DNA of 49,858 bases from Fluviicola sp. (GCA_002734085.1 NVXV01000006.1:76230-126087), one strand, 5' to 3'. Numbered from the stretch's first letter, positions 16,901 through 24,565 are shown. Numbers and translations: made by a program. The notes: generated from the sequence alone by a model not told the origin.

Positions 16901-17209
16901 CCCCATCACACCAACGTAAATCGTTCCGTCTTCTGCAGTATAAAGAGATCTTGTTACTCGAGAGGAAACAATTGGGATTTCTTCCCATCTTGTGCCATCA
17001 AAAGCTAAAATGTTACCAGTATTTCCAAAATACATAACACCAGATTGATCTTGAGTGACCCCATGATTGTCAGGAGCATATTCATGTCCATAATCATCTG
17101 TTGTGTAATTAGTTATTGGAGGAAAGAAATCTTGCCCAAAAAAAGTATTAAACTGACAAAAAAATGTCGTGACCAAAAGAATAAAATAATATTTGGGTTG
17201 AATATTCAT
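13994..17209 (-). CDS. Propeller sensor with Y_Y_Y domain, membrane helix and SpoIIE-type phosphatase output
   Basis: A 1071-residue membrane receptor. Residues 1-25 are a signal peptide. About residues 40-660 form a two-component-regulator propeller made of repeated motifs such as MYFGNTGNILAFDGTRW and LYIGTSEGLFTLD. Then come a Y_Y_Y domain (about 670-745, EYSYKLIGYNEKWSDW), a membrane helix (about 750-776), a coiled coil (about 778-830) and a PP2C/SpoIIE serine phosphatase (about 850-1070). The phosphatase has the metal-binding Asp motifs SGDFYWF, ADCTGHGVPGAFMSMIG and DGMDASI intact. The layout is that of a hybrid sensor in which a kinase is replaced by a phosphatase, as seen in many Bacteroidota. 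It would read an extracellular ligand and dephosphorylate an anti-anti-sigma-type partner; no such partner lies nearby. Confidence 0.88.
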   Translation of the reverse strand: MNIQPKYYFILLVTTFFCQFNTFFGQDFFPPITNYTTDDYGHEYAPDNHGVTQDQSGVMYFGNTGNILAFDGTRWEEIPIVSSRVTRSLYTAEDGTIYVGVMGDFGYLSIDSVGSYKYQSLVDSTLRESNPFNDVWSIIETSDGIFFQSEQQIFQYKNEEIILLPMPSTVHTVFKVNDKLVVRMRDFGLMQWNGDAWERIEGSEPFEIYAAFGIIPMKDKKEHLIITQEIGLYKLTSQNKVEPIENPNSDFLNKLLIFGAQKIGSNRIALNTFDKGCIIIDYQGNELGRINKRMGLRSNEVKNQFIDYDGNLWMALGNGIALVNLDSRLSYFGENQGLIGGVEVVLQTNINNNDHLFVGTNEGLFRINQKNESLFRIYEKVESIKHSVWSLKQLNNTLYIGTSEGLFTLDLTIPNADPKRINRQNVNALYINEDLNQIITAGKQGLQVLNSKSLAPIFTFPEAFSSVTNIESETKKDTTNYWLGLQGLGVLKLSYIQNKFNVEFFSGVSYGFPSDHVIVPQKLNGEVVFGTTDGILEVDQTDFDGELFTVFMPTKLGDSIFKKPIFYFTEDEKHIWYCIDNDVGIYNKKEETYINRPFWGIKKGRINTLYRPEHKEYLWIGATEGLIRYNIKGEIPFKENFNTLIRKVMTKKKSIIYGGHHSKKNRSIELEFEKNFINFTFSAPYFEDHQPIEYSYKLIGYNEKWSDWTEKTEMDFSNLQEGEYTFIVKARNVYRQEAKPAKISFKILTPWYRSATAYTAYVLLFIVIIYFAIVISSYRLKQQNKRLESAVKERTKEIEEKNHRLEDQKTEILHQKTEIEDSINYAQRIQNAILPLKDEMTKHLADSFILFWPKDVVSGDFYWFYQRGDESIIVCADCTGHGVPGAFMSMIGVDKLNVCVGEKGITSPDKILSFLNEGIKTSLRQDESKKATRDGMDASIITINQKKKTIKYAGAHRPLWFIQDGELHEIKATKVAVGGFTSIDQVYELHEFTIDKTTSFYMTSDGYADQFGGPRNKKFKVKVMKTLITENYQKPMSEQQEILENEMNSWAEGYEQVDDICVIGVVVNCDE

Positions 17210-17321
17210 GTGCGCAAATTAAAGAAAATCAATTGATTTTGATCAAATACTGAAGTAAAAATAGTGTTTTCCATACAAAGTCCGAGAAGATTATATATTT
17301 TCGTTTTTAAAACAATTCAAC

Positions 17322-17726
17322 ATGAGTAAATCATTAACTTTAAAAGAAGCAATTGCGTCCGTTGAGGAATTTCACAACAGTTTTGGTATTAAGAACAATC
17401 TTGAGCCAATAGCAAACATTGAATCAGATCAAATTGAGTTGCGCCATCGTTTGATGAGTGAAGAAAACAGCGAATATTTAGAAGCAGCCAAAAATAATGA
17501 CCTTGTGGAAGTAGCTGATGCTCTGGGAGATCAGCTTTATATTTTGTGTGGTACAATTCTGAAACATGGGATGCAAGATCTAATCGGAGAGGTGTTTGAA
17601 GAGATTCATAGATCGAATATGAGTAAATTAGATGAAAATGGTAAGCCTATTTATAGAGAAGATGGTAAAGTATTGAAAGGGGAAAATTATTTCAAACCAA
17701 ATATAAAATTAATTTTGGATAAATAA
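17322..17726 (+). CDS. MazG-like all-alpha NTP pyrophosphohydrolase
   Basis: A 134-residue member of the all-alpha NTP pyrophosphatase superfamily (the group with phosphoribosyl-ATP pyrophosphohydrolase and MazG). The two metal-binding helices can be read: EENSEYLEA (about residues 47-55) and EVADALGDQLYIL (about 62-75), giving the E-x-x-E and E-x-x-D pattern. The product would hydrolyse a noncanonical or modified nucleoside triphosphate to its monophosphate and pyrophosphate. The C-terminal NYFKPNIK tail is typical of the subfamily. The stop codon overlaps the start of the NUDIX gene by one base (TAATG), so they are translationally coupled and probably cooperate in nucleotide-pool cleaning. 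Substrate unknown. Confidence 0.8.
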   Translation: MSKSLTLKEAIASVEEFHNSFGIKNNLEPIANIESDQIELRHRLMSEENSEYLEAAKNNDLVEVADALGDQLYILCGTILKHGMQDLIGEVFEEIHRSNMSKLDENGKPIYREDGKVLKGENYFKPNIKLILDK

Positions 17727-18157
17727 TGGCATTCAATATTCGAGTTTATGGAATCTTGATTAATGAAAAGAATGAAGTTCTACTTTCTGATGAAAATCGT
17801 TTTGGAAGAAAGTTTACTAAATTCCCTGGAGGTGGATTGGAGCAAGGCGAAGGACTGAAAGATTGTCTAAAACGTGAGTTTATTGAAGAATTACAGTTAA
17901 ACGTTGAGGTAGGGGAACTGCTTTATCTTACCGATTTTTATCAGCAATCAGCTTTCGATGCAAAAGATCAAATTATTAGTATTTACTATAGTGTTAGGAG
18001 TTTATTAACGGCTAAAATAAAAACAACAGATAAACTATTTGATTTTCAGTTAGATGAGCAGGAGGTGCATAGATGGATTTCGTTGGATGAATTGTCGGAA
18101 GAAGACATGACTTTTCCAATTGATAGAAAAGTAGCTAAAATTCTGAGTGAAAAGTAA
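17726..18157 (+). CDS. NUDIX hydrolase
   Basis: A 143-residue single-domain NUDIX enzyme. The NUDIX box is at about residues 35-57, with GGGLEQGE followed seven residues later by KREFIEELQL; the catalytic R-E-x-x-E-E is intact, and the Gly two residues after the last Glu is replaced by Gln. Members hydrolyse a nucleoside diphosphate linked to some other group. It begins inside the stop codon of the NTP pyrophosphatase upstream. The next gene is convergent and ends 3 bases away. The substrate cannot be told from sequence. Confidence 0.87.
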   Translation: MAFNIRVYGILINEKNEVLLSDENRFGRKFTKFPGGGLEQGEGLKDCLKREFIEELQLNVEVGELLYLTDFYQQSAFDAKDQIISIYYSVRSLLTAKIKTTDKLFDFQLDEQEVHRWISLDELSEEDMTFPIDRKVAKILSEK

Positions 18158-18160
18158 TAA

Positions 18161-18727
18161 TCAATTCAAGCGTTTTTGAACATAAGTATCTACTTTTCCA
18201 AAAAATTGATTGGGTGTATAAGTTCTCCAGGAAAATTCTTCGAGTTCACCTCCAAGCACAAAATATTGATCCAGATGAATTTCATTGAATTCCTTCACAA
18301 CGTGCTCGTGAAAGTTTATTAACGCGATATAACCATCTTCAAGTTCATCAAACCACTCTTCATAATAGCAATCGTCTGAATAGTGAAAATTAAGCACATT
18401 TTCTCCGATGAGGATAAATTTATCAACTCCCTCATAAATCAATGGTTCGATGATATCCCGTTTCAAAGTCATGATATCATTATTTATAGCATCATTCCAC
18501 TCACCAATCAATTCGATTACGGTATATCCCTCCTCATAATCCGTATAAATAATTTTAATAAATAAAGTGGGAGAGCCGATATTATCCCATTGCGGGTGAA
18601 TCATGTAATTATATACCTGATCTGTAAATTCGAATTCACTGTATTCGCGAGCGTAAAAAGGAGAACGTTCATCTTCTGATGAAATATAATAATGTCTCCA
18701 ATTAAAATACGGTTCAATATCATGCAT
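18161..18727 (-). CDS. Conserved protein of unknown function, acidic and tyrosine-rich
   Basis: A 188-residue cytoplasmic protein, strongly acidic and rich in Tyr, Phe and Trp. It has an alternating beta-strand pattern (LFIKIIYTDYEEGYTVIEL) followed by a helix and a possible alpha/beta fold, and ends in a basic tail VQKRLN. I do not recognise a family. It converges with the NUDIX gene (3 bases between the stops). Its promoter-like TACCTTTG on the minus strand (18732-18739) ends only 4 bases before the ATG, implying a leaderless or nearly leaderless mRNA; the ATG at 18725-18727 is the only reasonable start. Confidence 0.6.
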   Translation of the reverse strand: MHDIEPYFNWRHYYISSEDERSPFYAREYSEFEFTDQVYNYMIHPQWDNIGSPTLFIKIIYTDYEEGYTVIELIGEWNDAINNDIMTLKRDIIEPLIYEGVDKFILIGENVLNFHYSDDCYYEEWFDELEDGYIALINFHEHVVKEFNEIHLDQYFVLGGELEEFSWRTYTPNQFFGKVDTYVQKRLN

Positions 18728-18731
18728 AATG

Positions 18732-18739
18732 CAAAGGTA
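18732..18739 (-). promoter_or_regulatory. -7 promoter element placed 4 bases before a start codon
   Basis: TACCTTTG on the minus strand, an exact TAnnTTTG, followed by CATT and then the ATG at 18727. No -33 element is obvious. If used, the transcript would begin at or next to the start codon. Confidence 0.45.
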
Positions 18740-18928
18740 CGTATGATTTTAGAGAAGTAGAAAGAATGGAAGCTGATAAATTCCACAGTAATACCTCAAA
18801 TTTCATACGATTTGTACTTTGTAATATTCTCAATGAAGGATCTTGTATCAAAGCTGTCACTCGTCACTTTTCCATTCTTTTCCTTTCGGAGTAAAACTTT
18901 AATGTTTAAATTTGGAAAAAATCGAGTT

Positions 18929-20422
18929 ATGTCAAAAGGTATATTTTTTTTAATCACATTTTGCGCTTTGTTGATCTTCTCCAGCTGTGGAAAAGATAAA
19001 AATAAGGTAGACATTAAATCAGCTGTAGCATCTTTTGCGACTAGTCATCAGGACGTTATAGGTTATGGTTATATTGATATCAAACAGATGTTGAATAAGT
19101 CCAAGTTAGCCGAGTTAAAAGGAATTGGAAATGGCGTTGCAGATATTTTTACTTCACTTGAATCAGGAGTGAAGTTAGAAAGTGGTGTTCATTATGCTTT
19201 GACAGGACCGATGGATAGAAGCGGAATGCCCGATAAAGTTTTTGCTTTCTTCCTTGTTGAGAATAGAGATTCTCTCAGAATGAAGCTTGAACAAGAAATG
19301 GGATATTTATTTGAAGAAGAAGATGGATTGATGATGTATGACGATATGTCTACTGCAATTGGGTTTAATGATAAATTAGCAATTGTTGTTTTGACGCAAT
19401 TTGGAAAGAATCCAAAAGAGGATTTAAAATCGGCATTCATCAAAACTACAAGTAAAACTCAAAATCCTAAAATTGTTGAAATTTTGGATTTAGAAACGGA
19501 TATACTACTAGGAATTAATTTATCAAACCTTTATAATACATCCAACACAAGTTTAAATAATTTGCCAGAGAAAAGAAAGAAAGAAATAATTGCGATGCTT
19601 GAAGATGGGCATTACTCTTCAACAATTGACTTTAATGATGGGAATATTACAGCTGAAGTTAATACTGGGCGAGTTAGTGATGCGCTAAAAGAGGAGTACT
19701 TTTTTAAATCGGAATTTGAGTCTAACATCTTTGAAAAGCTTGGACCTGGTTCACCTTTAGTGGCTTTTGCTGCGGCTATGGACATTCCTCAAATGGAGTC
19801 GCTGATGATGCTTGTTCAACCTGAAGGAGCAGAATCTCCAATTAAATACCTTGGGTTAGGTGATCAAAAAGTGGGGGATATCATTGATGGAGAGTTTGGT
19901 TTTGCATTAAATTCATCTCCGGATATGTTAGAGTCTAGTATGATTCCCGCGTTTAACTTTTATGCAAGTGTTGGTGAGAACTATGAATTTTTACAAGATT
20001 TGGCAAAAGTATATAGTGAAGAAGAAGTCATAGAGGATTTAGGAGATGGTTATTACAGATATCAGGAAACATCTATTGCTCACCTAAGTAAAGAGTCTAT
20101 TATTTTACAAAGTAATGCTGTCGAGAAGGAGAATTTTAAGACAGGGAAATTAAACCAAATTCGAGGTGTTAACAGTTTTGGTGAAAAGCCATTGTCTATT
20201 TTTATTGATGTTAAAGCACTTAATAAAGCTGAAATGTCAGGATTTGCAAATGACGCTGAAATACTCTTGAAGCTCACAGATTATATAACTATAGAAGGCG
20301 ACAATAAAGGAATAAAAATGGTTATCCAATTAATGGAGAAAAATGAGAATGTATTGAATCAGATTCTAAATTCTTATAGAAATGAACTAAAGGAGCAGTT
20401 CGGAGGAGGTTTATTAATGTAA
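18929..20422 (+). CDS. DUF4836-type lipoprotein
   Basis: A 497-residue lipoprotein from the start chosen here. The N-terminus MSKGIFFLITFCALLIFSSC has a lipobox whose Cys would carry the lipid anchor; the upstream in-frame ATG (18812) gives an unlikely 39-residue extension in front of this signal peptide, and a TAAATTTG element (18907-18914) supports the later start. The rest is a long alpha/beta region rich in charged residues, resembling the DUF4836 family of Bacteroidota. Function is not known. It is followed 11 bases later by a second lipoprotein gene, so the pair is likely an operon acting in the envelope. Confidence 0.75.
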   Translation: MSKGIFFLITFCALLIFSSCGKDKNKVDIKSAVASFATSHQDVIGYGYIDIKQMLNKSKLAELKGIGNGVADIFTSLESGVKLESGVHYALTGPMDRSGMPDKVFAFFLVENRDSLRMKLEQEMGYLFEEEDGLMMYDDMSTAIGFNDKLAIVVLTQFGKNPKEDLKSAFIKTTSKTQNPKIVEILDLETDILLGINLSNLYNTSNTSLNNLPEKRKKEIIAMLEDGHYSSTIDFNDGNITAEVNTGRVSDALKEEYFFKSEFESNIFEKLGPGSPLVAFAAAMDIPQMESLMMLVQPEGAESPIKYLGLGDQKVGDIIDGEFGFALNSSPDMLESSMIPAFNFYASVGENYEFLQDLAKVYSEEEVIEDLGDGYYRYQETSIAHLSKESIILQSNAVEKENFKTGKLNQIRGVNSFGEKPLSIFIDVKALNKAEMSGFANDAEILLKLTDYITIEGDNKGIKMVIQLMEKNENVLNQILNSYRNELKEQFGGGLLM

Positions 20423-20433
20423 ATTAATGTACA

Positions 20434-21087
20434 ATGAAAATATCGCTAACGCTAATCACCGTCTTTATATCATCAACACTATTATTAAATAGTTGTAAAG
20501 AAAAAGGACATGCCGAAGAATTTTCTTACGGGGTATATGAAAATGGAAAATACATTAATAAATTCTTAGGATTCACACTTGAAATCCCAGAAAGTTGGTA
20601 TGTATATAATGAAGATGAGTTGAAAAAAGTGATGGGTGAGCTTGAGCGAGATGAGAGTTTCAATGAAAACGGTAGAGAGATAATTAAAAAAGGAAAGGTA
20701 CGCTCAGCTGATCTATTCATGGCTCAGTTAAATAATCCATATACGTTTGATGCGATTATAAACCCAAGTTTTGTAATTAATACTGAACGAATTAATGACG
20801 TTGAACCCATCCAGGATGCAGAGGATTATATGAGACTAGCTCGTAGGAATATGCAAGCTATGGTTAATGAACCCGTGATATTTCAAGAAGCTGCTCGAGT
20901 AGAACTGAGTGGAAATGAATTTGACCGACACACTATAGAAAATGTTGAGTACGGATATAAATATAAAACTACTCAGTTTTGCGAAATTATGAATGGTTAT
21001 GCTGTTATTTTTACACTTTCTTACGCCAATGAGATCGATCGAAAGGAACTTGTAAGATGTTTGAGTTCGTTAGAATATAAAGACTAA
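20434..21087 (+). CDS. Lipoprotein with a PsbP/DcrB-like domain
   Basis: A 217-residue lipoprotein. Residues 1-21 are a signal peptide with the lipobox L-L-N-S-C. The mature part begins with a disordered linker and then resembles the DcrB/PsbP-like fold: the KFLGFTLEIPESWYVYNED segment (residues about 43-61) is the characteristic first hairpin, and a Trp-Tyr pair follows. The last 60 residues contain the second half with the typical ending SLEYKD. It is 11 bases downstream of the DUF4836-type lipoprotein gene. Function is unknown. The fold assignment is by pattern and moderately sure. Confidence 0.6.
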   Translation: MKISLTLITVFISSTLLLNSCKEKGHAEEFSYGVYENGKYINKFLGFTLEIPESWYVYNEDELKKVMGELERDESFNENGREIIKKGKVRSADLFMAQLNNPYTFDAIINPSFVINTERINDVEPIQDAEDYMRLARRNMQAMVNEPVIFQEAARVELSGNEFDRHTIENVEYGYKYKTTQFCEIMNGYAVIFTLSYANEIDRKELVRCLSSLEYKD

Positions 21088-21163
21088 GGTTAACAACTAT
21101 TCGTGCGAAGATTAATTTACATAATTTGTTCATATTCTAATCAAATTTTCATATCTTTATGAT

Positions 21164-21396
21164 ACAAACAATCGCGCATAGCGTTGTATTTGTTTGAGGT
21201 CGTAAGACCGCCCATGTAGCGTGTTTTTGAAACTTAACATTTATCTATTTAGGGTTTAACTTGATTTGCCAATGGCGAGCCTCCCTTTACTCTTTGAGAA
21301 AGGATAACCCAGAGGATTACAGAAGTAAGTCGGAGACCTTAACCATGTCATTCTGAAGTTTTCAGAAAATGTAGCTACGTGGGTTTTTATTTTTTT
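21164..21396 (+). ncRNA. Candidate structured RNA with long-range closing helix and T-run
   Basis: The elements seen are: a bulged hairpin 21164-21193 (stems ACAAA/TTTGT, CAA/TTG, CGC/GCG); a hairpin GGTC-GTAA-GACC with a GNRA-type loop (21198-21209); a 10-base closing helix CCCATGTAGC (21211-21220) with GCTACGTGGG (21374-21383, one G-U); inside it GGTTTAA (21253-21259) with TTAACC (21339-21344); CCTC/GAGG (21280-21283, 21312-21315) around CCTTT/AAAGG (21284-21288, 21299-21303); and TTCTGAA/TTCAGAA (21351-21357, 21361-21367). The closing helix is followed by TTTTTATTTTTTT. No reading frame is present. The shape resembles housekeeping RNAs such as 6S, but no signature is recognised. It could also be the leader of the porin gene. 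Confidence 0.55.
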
Positions 21397-21522
21397 AAGC
21401 CTAAAGGAAGTGTATCTTATAGTCTTAATATCTTAAAATCTCATCGTCTTTATCTCATCTTTCTAGCACTAGACTGACCTTCGTTCTTATTAAATTCGTA
21501 ATATTGCTTTTCTTTAGAATTA

Positions 21523-21536
21523 CACAATAAATTGTG
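21523..21536. promoter_or_regulatory. Operator-like palindrome upstream of the porin gene
   Basis: CACAAT-AA-ATTGTG, a perfect 6-base inverted repeat with a 2-base spacer, 20 bases before the GTG start of the porin gene. It could be a regulator binding site or a small 5' hairpin; nothing identifies the partner. Confidence 0.3.
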
Positions 21537-21556
21537 ATAGCCAACATTGTATTAAC

Positions 21557-23296
21557 GTGAGATTGATTCTTTTTATAACAGGTTTAGTTTTAACCTTGAA
21601 CATATTTGCTCAAGACAAATTGATGTTGTCTAAAGTGGATACAATCGGATTAGAATATCGCTCTGGAGGGGTGGGTCTCGATTCAATTGATGCAATTAAC
21701 GTTGGTAATCTCACATTGCGACCAGCCGCTGGTTTTAGTCAGGTTTTTGAATATAATCTCGCTCAAAACTTATATCAATCTCCAGCTGGATTTTCTTATT
21801 TGATGAACGAGAAGAAAGTAAAACCCAAATATATAGGTCTTCCTTACTTAGGCTTTCAGTATGCCTTTGGTAGTGCATTAAATCAAGCATTGAATGTAGA
21901 TTACCATCAGTATTTTACCCCACAAACTCATCTTCATTTTCGTTATCATAGAAGAACAAGTAATGGGTTATTGAGAAATGGAGGTTTTAAGCTTAATGAT
22001 GTAAGTCTTGAATTCTATCACGCTAAAAACGGATGGTCTACGAAGTTAGATGCGTATTATGGCGGACATGAATATGGAGAAAACACAGGAATTGAAACAG
22101 ATGAACTGATTGAAGAGTTTCCAATTGAATTTACTCCTGTTCTTAGAAATAATGCGCAATCAACCGTTAGGAAACTTAATCTTGCTTGGGACAATTATTT
22201 TCGTTTGCTGGGTGATTCAATCAATGGTTTTGGAGTTAAAACACAGCATAAATTTGATTTGAACGGGAGGGTTTTTAACGAACCAAATTTTTCTGATACG
22301 CTGGTTGAAAATATTTACATAGACTCTATTTCAACTCGTGATCAATATCAGACCTCATCGATTTCCAATGGAGGTGGTATATATTTTAGTTCTAATGCTT
22401 TTCAAATAGATGCTACAATCAACCATCGATATTGGAGAAATCAAAACCTGGCAAAATATCGAGATACAAATGAGGTTTATCTGCAATCGCAGCTTTGGAC
22501 AAAATGGAAGGGGATTACAATCGAAAATGATTTTTATTTTAATTTGTTAGGAGCGTTAGGTGAGTTTTACAATCATGCAAAATTAACTTTAAAGCCCTCT
22601 AGAAAGACAGTGATTTTTGGACGATTGAATTTTGATAACAGACTTCCAATGCCCTACCAACGCTTTCACAATGCAAATCATGTTCAGTGGAAGTTAAACG
22701 AACTAAAAACACAGCAAATTCTGAATATCTCTGGAGGAATTCGTTATGGCGACACCAACTTTGTTGAAGCAACAGTGAATTGGACAAATATCAACAACGG
22801 ACTTTATTTTATTCAAAATGATTGGCGACAAGATACTTTGGATTTTGTTTCTGTCGGTACTATTGGATTAAAAGGAGCTTTGCATCTCGGTAAGTTTGGT
22901 TTTTACCCAAGTGTTCAGTTAGGAGTAAACACGGATAATTTTAATTATCAACCTAAGTTCTCTACAATGAATCGTATATCTTTTCAATCAAAGCTTTTCA
23001 AAGCACAGCGTTTAGGAGTTGCTCTTGGTGTGGATGTGGGTTATGTGACAGGCTATCAGTTCATGCAGTACAATACCTTACTGGGCGTGGTACAACCTGT
23101 TCAAACGAATGAGAAAACTCCTAGTTTGATGCGTTTAAATGCATTTATGGCGCTTTCTATTGATGAGTTTAGATTTTTTGTTAGGGCGGAGCATCTCGAT
23201 TATTTCATCAATGATCAAACTGCTCGAATAGATACTAATTACCCGATTATGCCATTTATTATTAGAATTGGAGTGACCTGGGATTTCTTTAATTAA
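21557..23296 (+). CDS. Outer-membrane porin-like beta-barrel (Porin_10-like)
   Basis: A 579-residue exported protein. A short signal peptide of 18 residues ending in I-F-A-Q is followed by a region rich in alternating aromatic and polar residues, as in transmembrane beta-strands, ending in ITWDFFN-type FIIRIGVTWDFFN, where the terminal aromatic residue is typical of proteins inserted by the BAM complex. Its composition and the sequence FRYHRRTSNG fit the putative porin family of Bacteroidota (Porin_10, DUF4289). The gene uses a GTG start (21557), and it follows a region with a structured-RNA candidate. The substrate is unknown. It converges with purE (9 bases apart). Confidence 0.78.
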   Translation: MRLILFITGLVLTLNIFAQDKLMLSKVDTIGLEYRSGGVGLDSIDAINVGNLTLRPAAGFSQVFEYNLAQNLYQSPAGFSYLMNEKKVKPKYIGLPYLGFQYAFGSALNQALNVDYHQYFTPQTHLHFRYHRRTSNGLLRNGGFKLNDVSLEFYHAKNGWSTKLDAYYGGHEYGENTGIETDELIEEFPIEFTPVLRNNAQSTVRKLNLAWDNYFRLLGDSINGFGVKTQHKFDLNGRVFNEPNFSDTLVENIYIDSISTRDQYQTSSISNGGGIYFSSNAFQIDATINHRYWRNQNLAKYRDTNEVYLQSQLWTKWKGITIENDFYFNLLGALGEFYNHAKLTLKPSRKTVIFGRLNFDNRLPMPYQRFHNANHVQWKLNELKTQQILNISGGIRYGDTNFVEATVNWTNINNGLYFIQNDWRQDTLDFVSVGTIGLKGALHLGKFGFYPSVQLGVNTDNFNYQPKFSTMNRISFQSKLFKAQRLGVALGVDVGYVTGYQFMQYNTLLGVVQPVQTNEKTPSLMRLNAFMALSIDEFRFFVRAEHLDYFINDQTARIDTNYPIMPFIIRIGVTWDFFN

Positions 23297-23305
23297 CCTA
23301 ATGGT

Positions 23306-23785
23306 CTACAAATCATGAGCTGAGTCTAATACTTTCTGCTTTAACTCTTCCATATATTTTTCAAGTCTATTAAGTAATTCAGGTTGTTGAGCACCAATAA
23401 TTTTTGCTGCTAAGATCCCAGCATTTTTGGCACCATCAAGTGCTACGGTCGCAACTGGAATACCACCAGGCATTTGCAGAATAGAAAGTACAGAGTCCCA
23501 ACCATCAATTGAATTTCTCGATTTAATCGGAACACCAATTACGGGAAGTGGAGTTAATGAAGCAGTCATTCCTGGTAAGTGGGCAGCTCCACCAGCGCCA
23601 GCGATAATAACCTTTATACCTTGTTTGTGTGCATTTTTCGCATAATCATACATTCGGTCAGGCGTACGGTGAGCTGAAACAATATTCATTTCATAGTCTA
23701 CCCCCAAATGATCTAAAATATCAGCTGCTTCCTGCATGATGTGTAGGTCTGATTTACTTCCCATTATAATTCCAACTTCTGGCAT
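23306..23785 (-). CDS. purE: N5-carboxyaminoimidazole ribonucleotide mutase
   Basis: PurE class I converts N5-CAIR to CAIR in de novo purine synthesis. From [14 protein letters not shown] the protein is 159 residues long, the normal size. The conserved motifs are clear: GSKSDL with the phosphate-binding Ser/Asp, [13 protein letters not shown] with the essential His-Arg, [10 protein letters not shown], and [19 protein letters not shown]. An in-frame ATG further upstream (23852-23854) would add 23 residues before the conserved start, which no family member has, so it is rejected. No purK homologue is in view. It is transcribed toward the porin gene. Confidence 0.95.
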   Translation of the reverse strand: MPEVGIIMGSKSDLHIMQEAADILDHLGVDYEMNIVSAHRTPDRMYDYAKNAHKQGIKVIIAGAGGAAHLPGMTASLTPLPVIGVPIKSRNSIDGWDSVLSILQMPGGIPVATVALDGAKNAGILAAKIIGAQQPELLNRLEKYMEELKQKVLDSAHDL

Positions 23786-23900
23786 GGTATCTTTTTTTTG
23801 TAAAGATAAAGAAAATCGGAAGACTATAATTATAGGTGTTTTATCAATCTTCAAGAAAGAATTTTAATATTGAAAATGAATTACTTTCTTATTTTTAAAT

Positions 23901-23908
23901 TAAATTTG
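23901..23908 (+). promoter_or_regulatory. -7 promoter element placed 5 bases before the upp start codon
   Basis: TAAATTTG, an exact TAnnTTTG, then CTCTT and the upp ATG at 23914. The start of upp is fixed by family conservation, so the transcript, if this element is used, would have no or almost no leader. Confidence 0.5.
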
Positions 23909-23913
23909 CTCTT

Positions 23914-24561
23914 ATGATTCACAATTTTTCAAAATCGAACTCCATCTTTAGCCAATTTTTATCTGAAATCAGAGATATTGACGTGCAAGGTGACAGAATG
24001 CGTTTCCGACGTAATTTACAGCGAATTTCGGAGATAATGGCTTACGAGCTTTCTAAAACTTTGAAGTATTCGGAGAAAACTGTAACAACTCCTTTAGGAG
24101 AAGCTCAAGTGATGACGCCCGATGACCAAATTGTATTGGCCACAATCTTAAGAGCTGGATTACCTATGCATCAAGGTTTACTTAATTATTTTGATAATGC
24201 GGAGTCAGCGTTTGTAAGTGCTTTTAGAAAACATACTAGTGAAGAAGAGTTTGATATCCATGTTGAGTATTGTGCTTCTCCAAATATTGATAAGAAAGCA
24301 CTTGTTATTAGCGATCCTATGCTAGCTACAGGGAGTTCTATGGTTATGGTCTATGATGTACTCAAAAAATATGGAAAAGCAAAACAAGTACATATAGTGG
24401 CAGGTATAGCTACACAAGAAGCACTTGCTTTAGTGAAGAAAAAATTCCCAGACAATGTGAAAATATGGGTAGGAGCAATTGATGATGAATTAACGGCTCA
24501 GTCCTATATTGTACCTGGGCTAGGAGATGCTGGAGACTTGGCATTTGGCGATAAAATCTAG
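23914..24561 (+). CDS. upp: Uracil phosphoribosyltransferase
   Basis: Upp salvages uracil by joining it to PRPP to make UMP. The 215-residue protein has the family motifs: RMRFRRNLQRISEIMAYE near residues 29-46, the hood residues LRAGLPMHQGL, the PRPP-binding loop VISDPMLATGSSMV (about 130-143), and the uracil-binding C-terminal GLGDAGDLAFGDK. The start MIHNFSKSNSIFSQF is conserved in homologues. It is the first gene of a group (upp, a small membrane protein, a YjjG-like nucleotidase) with minimal spacing. A promoter element ends 5 bases before the ATG. Confidence 0.95.
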   Translation: MIHNFSKSNSIFSQFLSEIRDIDVQGDRMRFRRNLQRISEIMAYELSKTLKYSEKTVTTPLGEAQVMTPDDQIVLATILRAGLPMHQGLLNYFDNAESAFVSAFRKHTSEEEFDIHVEYCASPNIDKKALVISDPMLATGSSMVMVYDVLKKYGKAKQVHIVAGIATQEALALVKKKFPDNVKIWVGAIDDELTAQSYIVPGLGDAGDLAFGDKI

Positions 24562-24565
24562 AAAA

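Larger units (their letters stand above)
21088..21556. other. Long intergenic region with a structured-RNA candidate and an operator-like palindrome
   Basis: This 469-base region has no credible reading frame. It contains a set of nested helices followed by a T-run (21164-21396), listed as an ncRNA candidate, and a 14-base inverted repeat CACAAT-AA-ATTGTG at 21523-21536, 20 bases upstream of the GTG start of the porin gene. The 125 bases between the two are pyrimidine-rich with no other visible structure. Confidence 0.55.

Noticed and set aside
21088-21556. tmRNA, RNase P or SRP RNA in the long gap before the porin gene
   Set aside because: None of the family signatures I know (for example the tmRNA tRNA-like ends, or the RNase P conserved core) is readable. 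Only the generic structured-RNA call is kept.
23786-23854. N-terminal extension of PurE by 23 residues
   Set aside because: Not conserved; PurE begins at the [14 protein letters not shown] segment.
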